From Betaproteobacteria bacterium (lineage in GTDB: Bacteria; Pseudomonadota; Gammaproteobacteria; Burkholderiales; Rhodocyclaceae): a stretch of DNA of 64,000 nucleotides. The stretch lies in contig JACQYB010000024.1 in NCBI GenBank assembly GCA_016208415.1, positions 1 to 64,000 of the forward strand, written 5' to 3'. Within the stretch, counting starts at the first letter, position 1. Each line of letters opens with the position of its first letter. The notes under the pieces were generated by a model. The model saw only the letters and a program-made list of their open reading frames with translations. It ran no database searches and was not told the DNA's origin. Position numbers and translations under genes: made by a program. Shown here piece after piece: positions 48,872-56,966 of this stretch.

Positions 48872-48997
48872 GCCGCGGCGTCGGCGTTTCAGGCTGGCCG
48901 CGGAACCGGCGTTTCAGGCTGGCCTCGAAGCGAGGGATTCGACTGAGCCACTGCGTCGGCAATCCAGGGTGGCCGTGGAATCGTCGATTCCGGGGCA
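48872..48997 (+). repeat. 25-bp tandem repeat array F (about 5 units) directly after a stop codon
   Basis: Units of 25, 25, 25, 25 and 26 bp begin with the base after the TGA at 48869-48871. The first two share GCCG-N6-CGGC-GTTTCAGGCTG; the third keeps a different stem (CCTC-GAAGC-GAGG); the last two are decayed. Confidence 0.88.
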
Positions 48998-49294
48998 CGG
49001 CGCGATCGTCGCCTTGCCGGTCGCATTGCCGGCGCGTCCTGCGCCCGTTGCGCTTCCAGCCTGGCGGCGCGCACCCGGCCCGTCCTCCATCCCGGCGGGG
49101 GTGAGGGCTGACCGCGCTCCATCGACTCCTCTCACCCACAGGGAGACGTGCGACAATCCCCCCGTTCAGGGCCGCGCCCGCGCCGGCGTCTTCCATCCGG
49201 GATAAGGCGCAGGCGGTGGCTTCCAGCCCCGATCGAGTGCTAACCCGGGCAACCTTCCCTTCGCAGAAGAAGGAGCCCCTGACCGAGAGACATC
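48998..49294. other. Intergenic region before the menaquinone cluster
   Basis: No gene or clear promoter was recognised. An 18-codon leftward frame ([15 protein letters not shown]) behind GAGGAA near 49240-49296 is too short to call. The stretch ends in a 20-bp sequence that is repeated before menF. Confidence 0.4.
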
Positions 49295-49314
49295 ATCCTT
49301 GATTCCTCAGTTGA
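49295..49314 (+). repeat. 20-bp direct repeat, copy 1
   Basis: ATCCTTGATTCCTCAGTTGA is identical to 52511-52530. It is less GC-rich than its surroundings and precedes the 91-bp inverted repeat at both sites. Confidence 0.85.
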
Positions 49315-49324
49315 ACGCGCCCGA

Positions 49325-50188
49325 GTGTGGGCCTGCCGGGTCGGCTGGCAAGGCGCGACGAGGCCGCGGGGCCGCCCCCCGCAACGAGGAGCAACGCCGC
49401 CAGACGGCCCGGCAGGCGCGCAATCGGGCGCCCGCATCGCCATCAACCGGCCGCAGCGACGCAATGCCTTCCGGCCGGAAACCATCATGGAACTGCAGGA
49501 AGCCTTCGCCCGCGCCCACCGCGACCCCCAGGTGGGCGTCATCATCTTCACCGGCGCAGGCGAGGAGGCTTTCTGCGCCGGCGGCGACCAGAAGGTGCGC
49601 GGCGACGACGGCGGCTACCACGACGCCGCCACCGGCACGCCGCACCTCAACGTGCTCGACCTGCAGATGCAGATCCGCCGCCTGCCCAAGCCGGTGGTGG
49701 CGATGGTGGCCGGCTACGCCATCGGCGGCGGACACGTACTGCACCTGGTGTGCGACCTGACCATCGCCGCCGACAACGCCCGCTTCGGCCAAACCGGTCC
49801 GCGCGTGGGCAGCTTCGACGCCGGCCTGGGAGCCGGGCTCATGGCGCGCACCATCGGCCTGAAGCGCGCCAAGGAGATCTGGCTGCTGTGCCGCCAGTAC
49901 GACGCCCAGACCGCGCTGGCCTGGGGCCTGGTGAACGCGGTGGTCCCCGTGGCGCGGCTGGAGGAGGAAACCGTCGCCTGGTGCCGCGAGATGCTGCGCC
50001 TGTCGCCCACGGCGCTGCGCATGATCAAGGCCGGCTTCAACGCCGATACCGACGGCCTGGCCGGCATCCAGGAACTGGCGGGACAGGCCACCGGCCTGTT
50101 CTACATGACCCCCGAGGGCCAGGAGGGGCGCAACGCCTGGCTGGAGAAACGGGCGCCGGATTTCAGCCGCTACCGCAGGCGGCCGTGA
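49325..50188 (+). CDS. menB: 1,4-dihydroxy-2-naphthoyl-CoA synthase with a replaced N-terminus
   Basis: From residue 37 ([16 protein letters not shown]) onward the protein is standard MenB, with [45 protein letters not shown] and the C-terminal GREMLRLSP-like helix and FSRY. The normal N-terminal strand that precedes GIAKITINRP in homologues is absent; the frame instead runs through the 91-bp inverted repeat at 49341-49431. The only start in frame is a GTG at 49325 without a good ribosome binding site. Activity and even translation initiation are uncertain. It overlaps menC by one base. Confidence 0.85.
   Translation: MWACRVGWQGATRPRGRPPQRGATPPDGPAGAQSGARIAINRPQRRNAFRPETIMELQEAFARAHRDPQVGVIIFTGAGEEAFCAGGDQKVRGDDGGYHDAATGTPHLNVLDLQMQIRRLPKPVVAMVAGYAIGGGHVLHLVCDLTIAADNARFGQTGPRVGSFDAGLGAGLMARTIGLKRAKEIWLLCRQYDAQTALAWGLVNAVVPVARLEEETVAWCREMLRLSPTALRMIKAGFNADTDGLAGIQELAGQATGLFYMTPEGQEGRNAWLEKRAPDFSRYRRRP
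49341..49431. repeat. 91-bp inverted repeat, left copy
   Basis: This is identical over 91 bases to the reverse complement of 52613-52703. It encodes the aberrant N-terminus of MenB on this side. Its ends carry weaker internal inverted repeats (CTGGCAAGGCG near the left, CGCCGCCAG toward the right), so it may itself be a small dispersed element. Confidence 0.95.
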
Positions 50189-51219
50189 TGCGCGTCGCCG
50201 CCGTGCGCCTGCGCCCCTTTCGCCTGCCGCTGGTGCGGCCGTGGCATAGCGCCGCGGGTACGCTGACCGAACGCCAGGGCTGGATCATGCGGCTCTACAC
50301 CGACGACGGCCGCAGTGGCTGGGGCGAATGCGCGCCCCTGCCCGAGGCCGGCACCGAAAGCGCCGAACAGGCGCAGAACCGCCTCGAACCGTGGATAGGG
50401 TCCCTCAAGTGGCGGGACGTAGGCGAGACCCTCGACTTCATCGCCGGACGGGGCTTCGACTGCCCCGCTGCCCGCTGCGCCCTGGAGACCGCCCTGTGCG
50501 ACCTGGCCTCCCAGCAGGCGGAACTGCCCCTGGCCCGCTGGTTGGACCCCGCCGCGACCCGGTCCGTGGCCGTCGCCGCGCCACCGGGGGCCGAAGAAGC
50601 TGCGCCTGCAGGATTCACCGTCCTCAAGCTGAAGGTGGGGCTGCGCTCGCCCGGTGAGGAAGCGCGTCGGGTGGCCGACCTGGCGGCCCGGCTTGCCGCC
50701 GGCGTGCGCCTGCGCCTGGATGCCAACGGCGCCTGGAATGAGCAGCAGGCCGCGGAGTTCATCGCCGCGGTGGCGGATCTGCCGGTCGAATGCCTGGAAG
50801 AACCGCTGGCCGGGGCCGAGCCTGCCGCCCTGGCGCGGCTCCAGGCCGCGGCGCCCTTCCCGCTGGCGGTGGACGAATCCCTCGTGCGCATCGGCGTCGA
50901 ACGCCTGCTGGCGGCCCCGCCGGTGCGCCGGCTGGTGCTCAAGCTTGCGGCCGTGGGGGGGCCCCTGGCGGGCTACCGCCTCGCCTGTCGTGCGCGCGAC
51001 GCCGGCCTGCAATGCGTCGTGACCACCGCCCTGGACAGCGCCTGCGGACGCCTGGCCGCACTGCATCTGGCCTGCGCCGTGGCGGCGCCGGGGGACGCCC
51101 TGGCCCACGGCCTGGCCACCGGCGCCTGGATGGCGGCGGACACAGGCGAAGCACCGCAGGCGCAGGCCGGCCGCATGGATCGGGGCGACGCCCCGGGACT
51201 GGGCTTCCGGGAATCTTGA
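50188..51219 (+). CDS. menC: o-Succinylbenzoate synthase
   Basis: This 343-residue enolase-superfamily enzyme has the Lys pair of LKLKVGL, metal ligands in LRLDANGAW, LEEPLAG and LAVDESLVR, and the second catalytic Lys in LVLKLAAVGG. It dehydrates SHCHC to o-succinylbenzoate in menaquinone synthesis. ATG overlaps the menB stop (TGATG), indicating coupled translation. Confidence 0.93.
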   Translation: MRVAAVRLRPFRLPLVRPWHSAAGTLTERQGWIMRLYTDDGRSGWGECAPLPEAGTESAEQAQNRLEPWIGSLKWRDVGETLDFIAGRGFDCPAARCALETALCDLASQQAELPLARWLDPAATRSVAVAAPPGAEEAAPAGFTVLKLKVGLRSPGEEARRVADLAARLAAGVRLRLDANGAWNEQQAAEFIAAVADLPVECLEEPLAGAEPAALARLQAAAPFPLAVDESLVRIGVERLLAAPPVRRLVLKLAAVGGPLAGYRLACRARDAGLQCVVTTALDSACGRLAALHLACAVAAPGDALAHGLATGAWMAADTGEAPQAQAGRMDRGDAPGLGFRES

Positions 51220-51263
51220 CCCAACTCATGAACGGCTCATGGGCGCGCCCCTAGAATCCGGCC

Positions 51264-52511
51264 ATGCGCCTGCTCCCCTTCTGGCTCCATCGCGCCGATT
51301 GCCGTGCCCCCGCCCTGCTGCTTGCGGGGCGGGCGCTGGAGTATGGGGATCTGCTCGCCCTGCCCGGACGCGGGGGGCTGTCGCTGCTGCGGGGCGATGC
51401 ATCCGAAGTGGCGCTGGGGCTCGCCGCGGCGGGACTGGGCGGCGGTACCGCCTTTCCCCTTTCGCCGGCGCTGGAGCCCCGTCATCGCGACCGGCTCGTC
51501 GCCCTGGCGGAGATTGAATCCGCGGCGCCGGCCGCGCCGGCGCTCATCATTGCCACCAGTGGTTCCGAGGGCGCCCCCAAGGGGGTGAAGCTGCCGTGGC
51601 GTGCCATCGCCGCGGCCGCGCGCATGTCGGCGGCAGCGATGCGGCTCGCCGCGGGCGACGTCTGGCTGGCGGTGCTGCCCCTGCATCACGTCGGCGGCGC
51701 CATGATCCTCTACCGCTGCTGGCGTTCCGGGGCCGCCGCCCTCCTCCACGAGGGTTTCGATGCGGCGGCGGTGCTGCGCGACTTGCATGACCGTGGCGTG
51801 ACCCACCTCTCCCTCGTCCCGCCGATGCTGGCCGCGCTGCTGGAGGTGGACGAGCCGCCGCCCGCCCGTCTGAAGTGCGTGCTGGTGGGCGGCGCCGCCC
51901 TTTCCGCCGGGCTGTTCGAGCGCGCGCTGCGGCGGCGCTGGCCGCTGTGTCCCACCTACGGCATGACCGAGACCTGTGCCCAGGCCACGCTCTGGATTCG
52001 CCCCGCGCTCCATGAATGGCGCGAGGGCGCTGTGGGTGCGCCCCTGCCCGGGGTGGAGGTCGGGGTGAGCGCGCAGGGCACGCTGCGGCTCCTGACGCCC
52101 GCCCGCATGTCCGGCTACCTCGGACAGCCCCGCGCCGGGCGGTGGATCGACACCCGCGACCGCGCACGGGTGGACACGCTCGGCCGCGTGCATGTCGCCG
52201 GACGCGCGGATGAGGTGCTCGTCAGCGCCGGCGTGAATATCCACCCGGTGGAGGTGGAGCACCGGATGTCGGCCTGCCCCGGGGTGCGGCAGGCGGGGGT
52301 GGCGGGCCTTCCCGACCCGGTCTGGGGCGACATCCTCGCGATGGCCTACGAGGGTGAGGCCAGCGAGGACGCGGTAGCCACCTGGTGCCGGGCCAGCCTG
52401 CCGGCGTCGCGGCGCCCGCGCCGTTTCCTGCGGGTCGAACGCCTGCCCCTCACGGCCAGCGGCAAGCTCGACCGGCGCAGCCTTCCGGCGCTGTTCGGAG
52501 GCGTGCCATGA
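51264..52511 (+). CDS. menE: o-Succinylbenzoate-CoA ligase
   Basis: This 415-residue acyl-adenylate-forming enzyme is on the short side. It has the P-loop IIATSGSEGAPKGVKLP, HHVGGAMILYR, the adenine motif PTYGMTETCAQ and a C-terminal lid with RADEVLVSAGVNIHPVEVE and LPLTASGKLDRRSL. It activates o-succinylbenzoate for MenB. It lies 44 nt behind menC. Its stop codon overlaps the start of the second 20-bp direct repeat. Confidence 0.93.
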   Translation: MRLLPFWLHRADCRAPALLLAGRALEYGDLLALPGRGGLSLLRGDASEVALGLAAAGLGGGTAFPLSPALEPRHRDRLVALAEIESAAPAAPALIIATSGSEGAPKGVKLPWRAIAAAARMSAAAMRLAAGDVWLAVLPLHHVGGAMILYRCWRSGAAALLHEGFDAAAVLRDLHDRGVTHLSLVPPMLAALLEVDEPPPARLKCVLVGGAALSAGLFERALRRRWPLCPTYGMTETCAQATLWIRPALHEWREGAVGAPLPGVEVGVSAQGTLRLLTPARMSGYLGQPRAGRWIDTRDRARVDTLGRVHVAGRADEVLVSAGVNIHPVEVEHRMSACPGVRQAGVAGLPDPVWGDILAMAYEGEASEDAVATWCRASLPASRRPRRFLRVERLPLTASGKLDRRSLPALFGGVP

Positions 52512-52530
52512 TCCTTGATTCCTCAGTTGA
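52511..52530 (+). repeat. 20-bp direct repeat, copy 2
   Basis: Identical to 49295-49314 and in the same orientation. It begins at the last base of menE. Confidence 0.85.
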
Positions 52531-52563
52531 CCGCTCATTTTCCCTCGGAAGGCCGCATGGAAT

Positions 52564-54096
52564 TTGAGGTCCGTGCCTTCGCTCACGCTCACCGGATGGG
52601 TGAGTCCGCTACGCGCCCGATTGCGCGCCTGCCGGGCCGTCTGGCGGCGTTGCTCCTCGTTGCGGGGGGCGGCCCCGCGGCCTCGTCGCGCCTTGCCAGC
52701 CGACGACTGGGACGCCCTCGCAGGCCGCGTCGTGCGCCTCGACCGGCGCGCCCGCCCCGGCGCCGTGCTCAGCCTGGCGGTGCCCCTGCCCCTGCCGGCA
52801 CTGCCGCGGGGTCTGCCCGAGCAAGGCGACTGGTTCCACTGGCAACGGCCGGATGCCGGCCTGTGGCTGGCCGGAACCGGCGTGGCGCTGCGCGTGGAGA
52901 CGGCGGGGGCAGGCCGCTTCGCCGCGCTGGGTGCCGCGGCCCGGGGGCTGCGGGACAAGTGGCGCTGGCTGGACGAACAGGCCGGCGGGATGCCCCCGAC
53001 GGCACCCGTGGCCTTCGTGGGCTTTGCCTTCGCACCCGGCGGCGAGGGCCCGCTGCCCAACGCCTGCCTCACCGTGCCGGCTCTTCTGTTGCGGGCGGAA
53101 CAAGGCCGGGCCACGGCCACCTTTTCCTGCGTGGCGGGCGAAGCGATGGACGCCCTGGCGCGCTGGCGGAACCTGTGGGACGACTTCGCCGATTCGGCGC
53201 CTGTCCCTGCGGCCTGCGCCCCGGCCCGGGTGCCGCGTCTGGTGCGCCAGCCTTCATGCCTGGGCGACGCCGCCTTTCTTGCCCGCGGCACCGCCGCCCT
53301 GTCCGCCATCGGGGCCGGGACGCTCCAGAAGCTGGTGCTCACGCGCAGCATCCGGTTGCGCGCCGAACATCCGGTGGCGGCGCGACCGGTGCTGCAGGCG
53401 CTGGCGGGGCGCCATCCCGGCTGCGCCATCTGGGGGGTGGGCCGTGGCGGGAAGGTGTTCCTCGGCGCCTCGCCGGAGCGACTGCTGGCCATCCGCGGAG
53501 CACTCACGGAGACCGACGCCCTGGCCGGCACGGCGTGGATGGGCATCTCCGACGAGGCCCCGCCGTCGCTGTCCCTGGGCTGCGACAAGAACCGCCGCGA
53601 GCACGAACTGGTGGCCGATGCCATCGTCGCCGCCCTGGCCCCGCTGTGTTCGGAGCTGGCGATCCCCGCCAGCCCGGAGATCCTGCGCCTGCGCGACTTG
53701 CGGCACTGGCGGCGGCGCATCGTCGGCCGTCGCAAGGCCGGCATCGAAGCCTTCGACCTGCTCGCCCGGCTCCACCCCACACCGGCGGTGGGCGGAGCGC
53801 CGACGCCCGAGGCCCTGGCCTGGCTGGCGAGCCACGGCGAGCGACGCGAGGCCTGGTACACCGGCGGCGTCGGCTGGCTCGCCGCCACGGGCGACGCGGA
53901 TTTCGCCGTCGCCCTGCGCTGCGGCCTCATCGCCGGGCGGGACGTCAGCCTGTACGCCGGTGCGGGCTTCGTCGCCGGTTCAGACCCGCGCCAGGAACTC
54001 GCCGAGACCGAGGTCAAGCTCTCCCCCATGCTCGCCGCCCTTCACGCAAGCAGCGCCGCGGCATCGGCCCCGCAGACGAGAGCGGCATGTCGTTAG
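52564..54096 (+). CDS. menF: Isochorismate synthase with an altered N-terminus
   Basis: From about residue 48 (DWDALAGRVVRLDR) the protein matches MenF/EntC chorismate-utilising enzymes: KLVLTRSIRLR, FLGASPERLLAIRG, DALAGTAWMG, DKNRREHELVADAI, LHPTPAVGG and YAGAGFVAGSDPRQELAETEVKL. The first 45 or so codons run through the right copy of the 91-bp inverted repeat and look like random Arg-rich sequence. The only start in frame is a TTG at 52564, so the true N-terminus is unresolved. The active-site half is intact. It overlaps menD by ten bases. Confidence 0.87.
   Translation: MRSVPSLTLTGWVSPLRARLRACRAVWRRCSSLRGAAPRPRRALPADDWDALAGRVVRLDRRARPGAVLSLAVPLPLPALPRGLPEQGDWFHWQRPDAGLWLAGTGVALRVETAGAGRFAALGAAARGLRDKWRWLDEQAGGMPPTAPVAFVGFAFAPGGEGPLPNACLTVPALLLRAEQGRATATFSCVAGEAMDALARWRNLWDDFADSAPVPAACAPARVPRLVRQPSCLGDAAFLARGTAALSAIGAGTLQKLVLTRSIRLRAEHPVAARPVLQALAGRHPGCAIWGVGRGGKVFLGASPERLLAIRGALTETDALAGTAWMGISDEAPPSLSLGCDKNRREHELVADAIVAALAPLCSELAIPASPEILRLRDLRHWRRRIVGRRKAGIEAFDLLARLHPTPAVGGAPTPEALAWLASHGERREAWYTGGVGWLAATGDADFAVALRCGLIAGRDVSLYAGAGFVAGSDPRQELAETEVKLSPMLAALHASSAAASAPQTRAACR
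52613..52703. repeat. 91-bp inverted repeat, right copy
   Basis: Reverse complement of 49341-49431 without a mismatch. It lies within the 5' part of the menF frame. The pair encloses the rest of menB plus menC and menE (3.2 kb). Confidence 0.95.
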
Positions 54097-55898
54097 GTGC
54101 AGATGGCGACGGGAAAGGCGAGCGCCTGCCGCCTGACCGCGAGGGCGGCGAAGGAGGCAATGGCGCGGCGCCGGGTACCGCCGCGCTGAACCTGCGCTGG
54201 TGCGACACCCTGGTCGCCGGCCTGGCCGCCGCCGGGCTGCGCCGTGCCGTAATCGCGCCGGGTGCTCGCTCATCGGCCCTGGCACTGGCGTTCCTGCGCC
54301 GGCCGGAGATCATTTGCGAAGTCATCAGCGACGAACGGGTGGCGGGCTATTTCGCCCTGGGGCTTGCCAAGGTCGCGGGCGAGCCCGCGGCGCTGCTGTG
54401 CACCTCGGGCACTGCGGCGGCGAACCTGTTTCCGGCGGTCATGGAGGCGAGCCTGGCCGCCGTGCCCATGCTCGTGCTGACCGCCGATCGGCCGCCGGAG
54501 ATGCAGTCCTGGGGCGCCAACCAGACCACCGACCAGTTGCGGCTCTACGGCTCCCACGTGCGCGCCTTCCACGCCGTCCCGGTCCCCGATGGCGGCGTTG
54601 CGCCCGCGTACCTGCATGCACTGGCGGCCCGCCTGATGGAGCAGTGCCGCGCACCCCTGCCGGGACCGGTACACGCCAATCTGCCCTTCCGCGAACCGCT
54701 GGTGCCCACGGACACGATCCCCGGAGCGCCCGACCTGCCGCCGGCGATCGAACTCATCCATCCGCAGGCTGCCCCCACTGCGCAGCAGGCCGCTGAACTG
54801 GCCGGCGTCCTCTCCGGCGGGCGCGGCGTGATCCTGTGCGGCGAGGAACCCTATCCACCCGGTTTCGACGTGGCACTCGCGCAACTGGCGACGCGCCTGG
54901 GCGCTCCCGTCCTGGCGGAGCCGCTGTCCAATCTGCGTTTCAGTCCAGCCGGCGGCGCCGAGGTGTTTGCACGCCAGGCTGCGTTCCTGCACACGGCGGC
55001 GGGTTTCGATCCGGACTGGGTACTGCGGTTCGGTGGCTTTCCGGTTTCGCGCCGCCTGGAGCGCTGGCTGGCGGGACTGCGGGGCTCGCGCGTCGTCATG
55101 GTGGCTCCGTCCGGACGCTGGCCCGATCCGCTGTGGCAGGTGCACAGTGTGGTGCGCTGCGCACCCCTGGCGCTGCTGCAAGCCCTCGCCGCGCAACCCT
55201 TGTCGAGCGCCCCGGCGCACTGGCTTCGCTCATTCCGGGACGCCGAACGTCACATGGAAGACGCCGCCGAGGGTGTGTGCGCCGGCGAGGAACCGTTCGA
55301 GGGCGCGGTGGCGCGCACTCTGCTGCACCGCCTGCCCCCCGGCGCCCATTGTTTCGTCGGCAATTCGCTGGCCATCCGCGCCGTCGACATGTTCTCGGGC
55401 TGCGGCGCACACCGCCTCGTGCTGCATGGCAATCGCGGCGCCTCGGGGATCGACGGCAATCTCGCCACCACCGCGGGCATCGCCGCCGCCTGCGGGGCGC
55501 CGGTGGCCGCCCTGGTGGGAGACCAGGCCGCCCTCCACGACAGCGGGGGCCTGGCGGCGCTGCGCGGACGCAACGCACTGCTGGTGGTCATGGACAACGG
55601 CGGGGGCGGCATCTTCGACCACCTGCCGCTGGGGGCGCTGGGGGCGATGGCGGAAACGGTGGGAGAATTCTACGGACGGGCGTGGATCGCCAGTGCGCCA
55701 ACAGACTTTCGGGCGTTGGCCGCGGCCCATGGTCTGGTGTATCGCCGCGCCCTCACCATGGCGGATTTGGCGACGTCACTCAACGAAGCACTGGGCGCGG
55801 CGGGCGCCTGGCTGATCCATGTCCGCATCGACCGCGCCCGAAGCCTGGACCGCTTTCGCCGCCATGTCGCGGCTTGCGCATCGGCACGATCGACATGA
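54087..55898 (+). CDS. menD: SEPHCHC synthase (MenD)
   Basis: This 603-residue thiamine-diphosphate enzyme has the N-terminal substrate loop VIAPGARSSALALAFLRR, the central LTADRPPEMQSWGANQTTDQ, and the ThDP/metal region HGNRGASGIDGNLATTAGIA with DNGGGGIFDHLPLG. It condenses isochorismate with 2-oxoglutarate. A roughly 35-residue acidic, Gly-rich leader precedes the conserved start of the family. The ATG at 54087 lies inside the end of menF. Confidence 0.94.
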   Translation: MSLGADGDGKGERLPPDREGGEGGNGAAPGTAALNLRWCDTLVAGLAAAGLRRAVIAPGARSSALALAFLRRPEIICEVISDERVAGYFALGLAKVAGEPAALLCTSGTAAANLFPAVMEASLAAVPMLVLTADRPPEMQSWGANQTTDQLRLYGSHVRAFHAVPVPDGGVAPAYLHALAARLMEQCRAPLPGPVHANLPFREPLVPTDTIPGAPDLPPAIELIHPQAAPTAQQAAELAGVLSGGRGVILCGEEPYPPGFDVALAQLATRLGAPVLAEPLSNLRFSPAGGAEVFARQAAFLHTAAGFDPDWVLRFGGFPVSRRLERWLAGLRGSRVVMVAPSGRWPDPLWQVHSVVRCAPLALLQALAAQPLSSAPAHWLRSFRDAERHMEDAAEGVCAGEEPFEGAVARTLLHRLPPGAHCFVGNSLAIRAVDMFSGCGAHRLVLHGNRGASGIDGNLATTAGIAAACGAPVAALVGDQAALHDSGGLAALRGRNALLVVMDNGGGGIFDHLPLGALGAMAETVGEFYGRAWIASAPTDFRALAAAHGLVYRRALTMADLATSLNEALGAAGAWLIHVRIDRARSLDRFRRHVAACASARST

Positions 55899-55925
55899 GA
55901 TGCGCTCGTCAGGCCGCACGACTGC

Positions 55926-56204
55926 TCAGCCGCAGGTTCGACGGGAGGAGCCGCCTTGACCGCCGCGATCCTTGCGGCGATTGACTTCGTCGGCGCTGCG
56001 CATCATGAAGCAGGTCAGCAGATTCGATGCCGCGCACACCATCCAGAAGCCGAGAAAACCGATGGAGTACGTGGCCAAGGGCGAGAGCCGGACCGGTTCC
56101 CCGAAGAGGTACAGCTCCTTCGGGTCGATCATGGTGAAAAACAGAATTTCGGCGACTCCGGCCACCACGAAGGCAGGCCAGAAAATCCAGATCAACCTCT
56201 GCAT
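55926..56204 (-). CDS. Small two-helix membrane protein near cbb3 genes
   Basis: This 92-residue protein has two hydrophobic helices (WIFWPAFVVAGVAEILFFTMI and YSIGFLGFWMVCAASNLLTCFMM) joined by a short loop (DPKELYLFGEPVRLS), then a basic tail with RSADEVNRR. Similar uncharacterised proteins sit beside fixH and ccoG in other betaproteobacteria (from memory). Function unknown; assembly or stability of the oxidase is only a guess. Confidence 0.8.
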   Translation of the reverse strand: MQRLIWIFWPAFVVAGVAEILFFTMIDPKELYLFGEPVRLSPLATYSIGFLGFWMVCAASNLLTCFMMRSADEVNRRKDRGGQGGSSRRTCG

Positions 56205-56228
56205 GTCCTCTCCAATCGGGGTTGCGCG

Positions 56229-56253
56229 GCAGGCGAAAGGTTTCGCCTGCCGC
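56229..56253. repeat. Strong hairpin between two small membrane-protein genes
   Basis: CGGCAGGCGAAA and its complement pair almost perfectly with a two-base loop. No T run follows leftward, so it may slow RNA decay or attenuate rather than terminate. Confidence 0.5.
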
Positions 56254-56267
56254 TCATCCTGCTATTC

Positions 56268-56408
56268 TTATTTGGCGTGCTTTGCGTCTTCGTCAACCTT
56301 CTTGATAGCGTAGTGGATCAGATAGCCGGCCATCACGACGATGAAGCCAATTGTAAACAGGCTCAGCAGGCCAATGTCGGTACTGAACAGTTCCTTCCAT
56401 GCCACCAT
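56268..56408 (-). CDS. DUF3149 single-helix membrane protein
   Basis: This 46-residue protein starts MVAWKELFSTDIGLLSLFT, continues with one membrane helix (IGFIVVMAGYLI) and ends in a charged tail. This is the DUF3149 pattern, usually found within cbb3 oxidase gene neighbourhoods. AAGGGGG precedes the start. It lies between fixH and another small membrane protein gene. Confidence 0.85.
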   Translation of the reverse strand: MVAWKELFSTDIGLLSLFTIGFIVVMAGYLIHYAIKKVDEDAKHAK

Positions 56409-56423
56409 GATCGATCCCCCTTG

Positions 56424-56945
56424 TCACTGATTGCGGATGTCGGCGGGTGAATCCCCGCCAATCTCAATGGCACCTGCCGCGGGCAGCACCACATTCCCCA
56501 GCAGCCGCCAAGATTTCGCTTCATCTTCCAGCAGAACAAGCCAGTGCCCCGACGCGGGCAGCCTGAGCGCCCCAATGTAGCCGTCGCCCTCCCGAGTCAG
56601 CACCTCGGTCTGATCCAGCCCGGCGCGCGTGGGATGGGAGAGCGTCAGGCGCAGGACCGGCGGGGGGGCGAAATCGGGCGCCGTGGCGGACAGCTTCACC
56701 GCGACGCTCTCGCTGGTCAGCCGCAGCGCGGCCGTGAGACCCATCCGTCTGGCCGACTCGCTGCGGGCAATGGTCTGTTTGGCCGCCAGCCCCTGCTTGT
56801 AGTAATCCTCCGCCACGAGGCCGTCGCTGGTGGACACCGCGAGCCACGCCGTAACGACGCCGGCAACGATGACCAGCGCGGGTCCGGCCATGAGGATCCA
56901 GGGCCAGGGTTCGCGGTACCAGGGTTTCACTGCGGGTGCATTCAT
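56424..56945 (-). CDS. fixH: FixH/CcoH-family oxidase assembly protein
   Basis: This 173-residue protein has one membrane helix (about residues 15-38, PWPWILMAGPALVIVAGVVTAWLAV) followed by the family marker DGLVAEDYYKQGLAAKQTIAR and a beta-rich periplasmic domain (LRLTLSHPTRAGLDQT). It is needed for cbb3 oxidase maturation in rhizobia and related organisms. It follows ccoG by 21 nt. Confidence 0.92.
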   Translation of the reverse strand: MNAPAVKPWYREPWPWILMAGPALVIVAGVVTAWLAVSTSDGLVAEDYYKQGLAAKQTIARSESARRMGLTAALRLTSESVAVKLSATAPDFAPPPVLRLTLSHPTRAGLDQTEVLTREGDGYIGALRLPASGHWLVLLEDEAKSWRLLGNVVLPAAGAIEIGGDSPADIRNQ

Positions 56946-56966
56946 GTCACACAGAAACCCGGCCGC

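Noticed and set aside
48443-48997. Reading the 25-bp arrays as a CRISPR
   Set aside because: Units are contiguous with no unique spacers, and the cas1 fragment at 31.7 kb is far away and dead.
51237-54029. 930-codon minus-strand frame opposite menE and menF
   Set aside because: Ser/Arg/Ala-rich antisense shadow; both men genes on the plus strand are recognisable.
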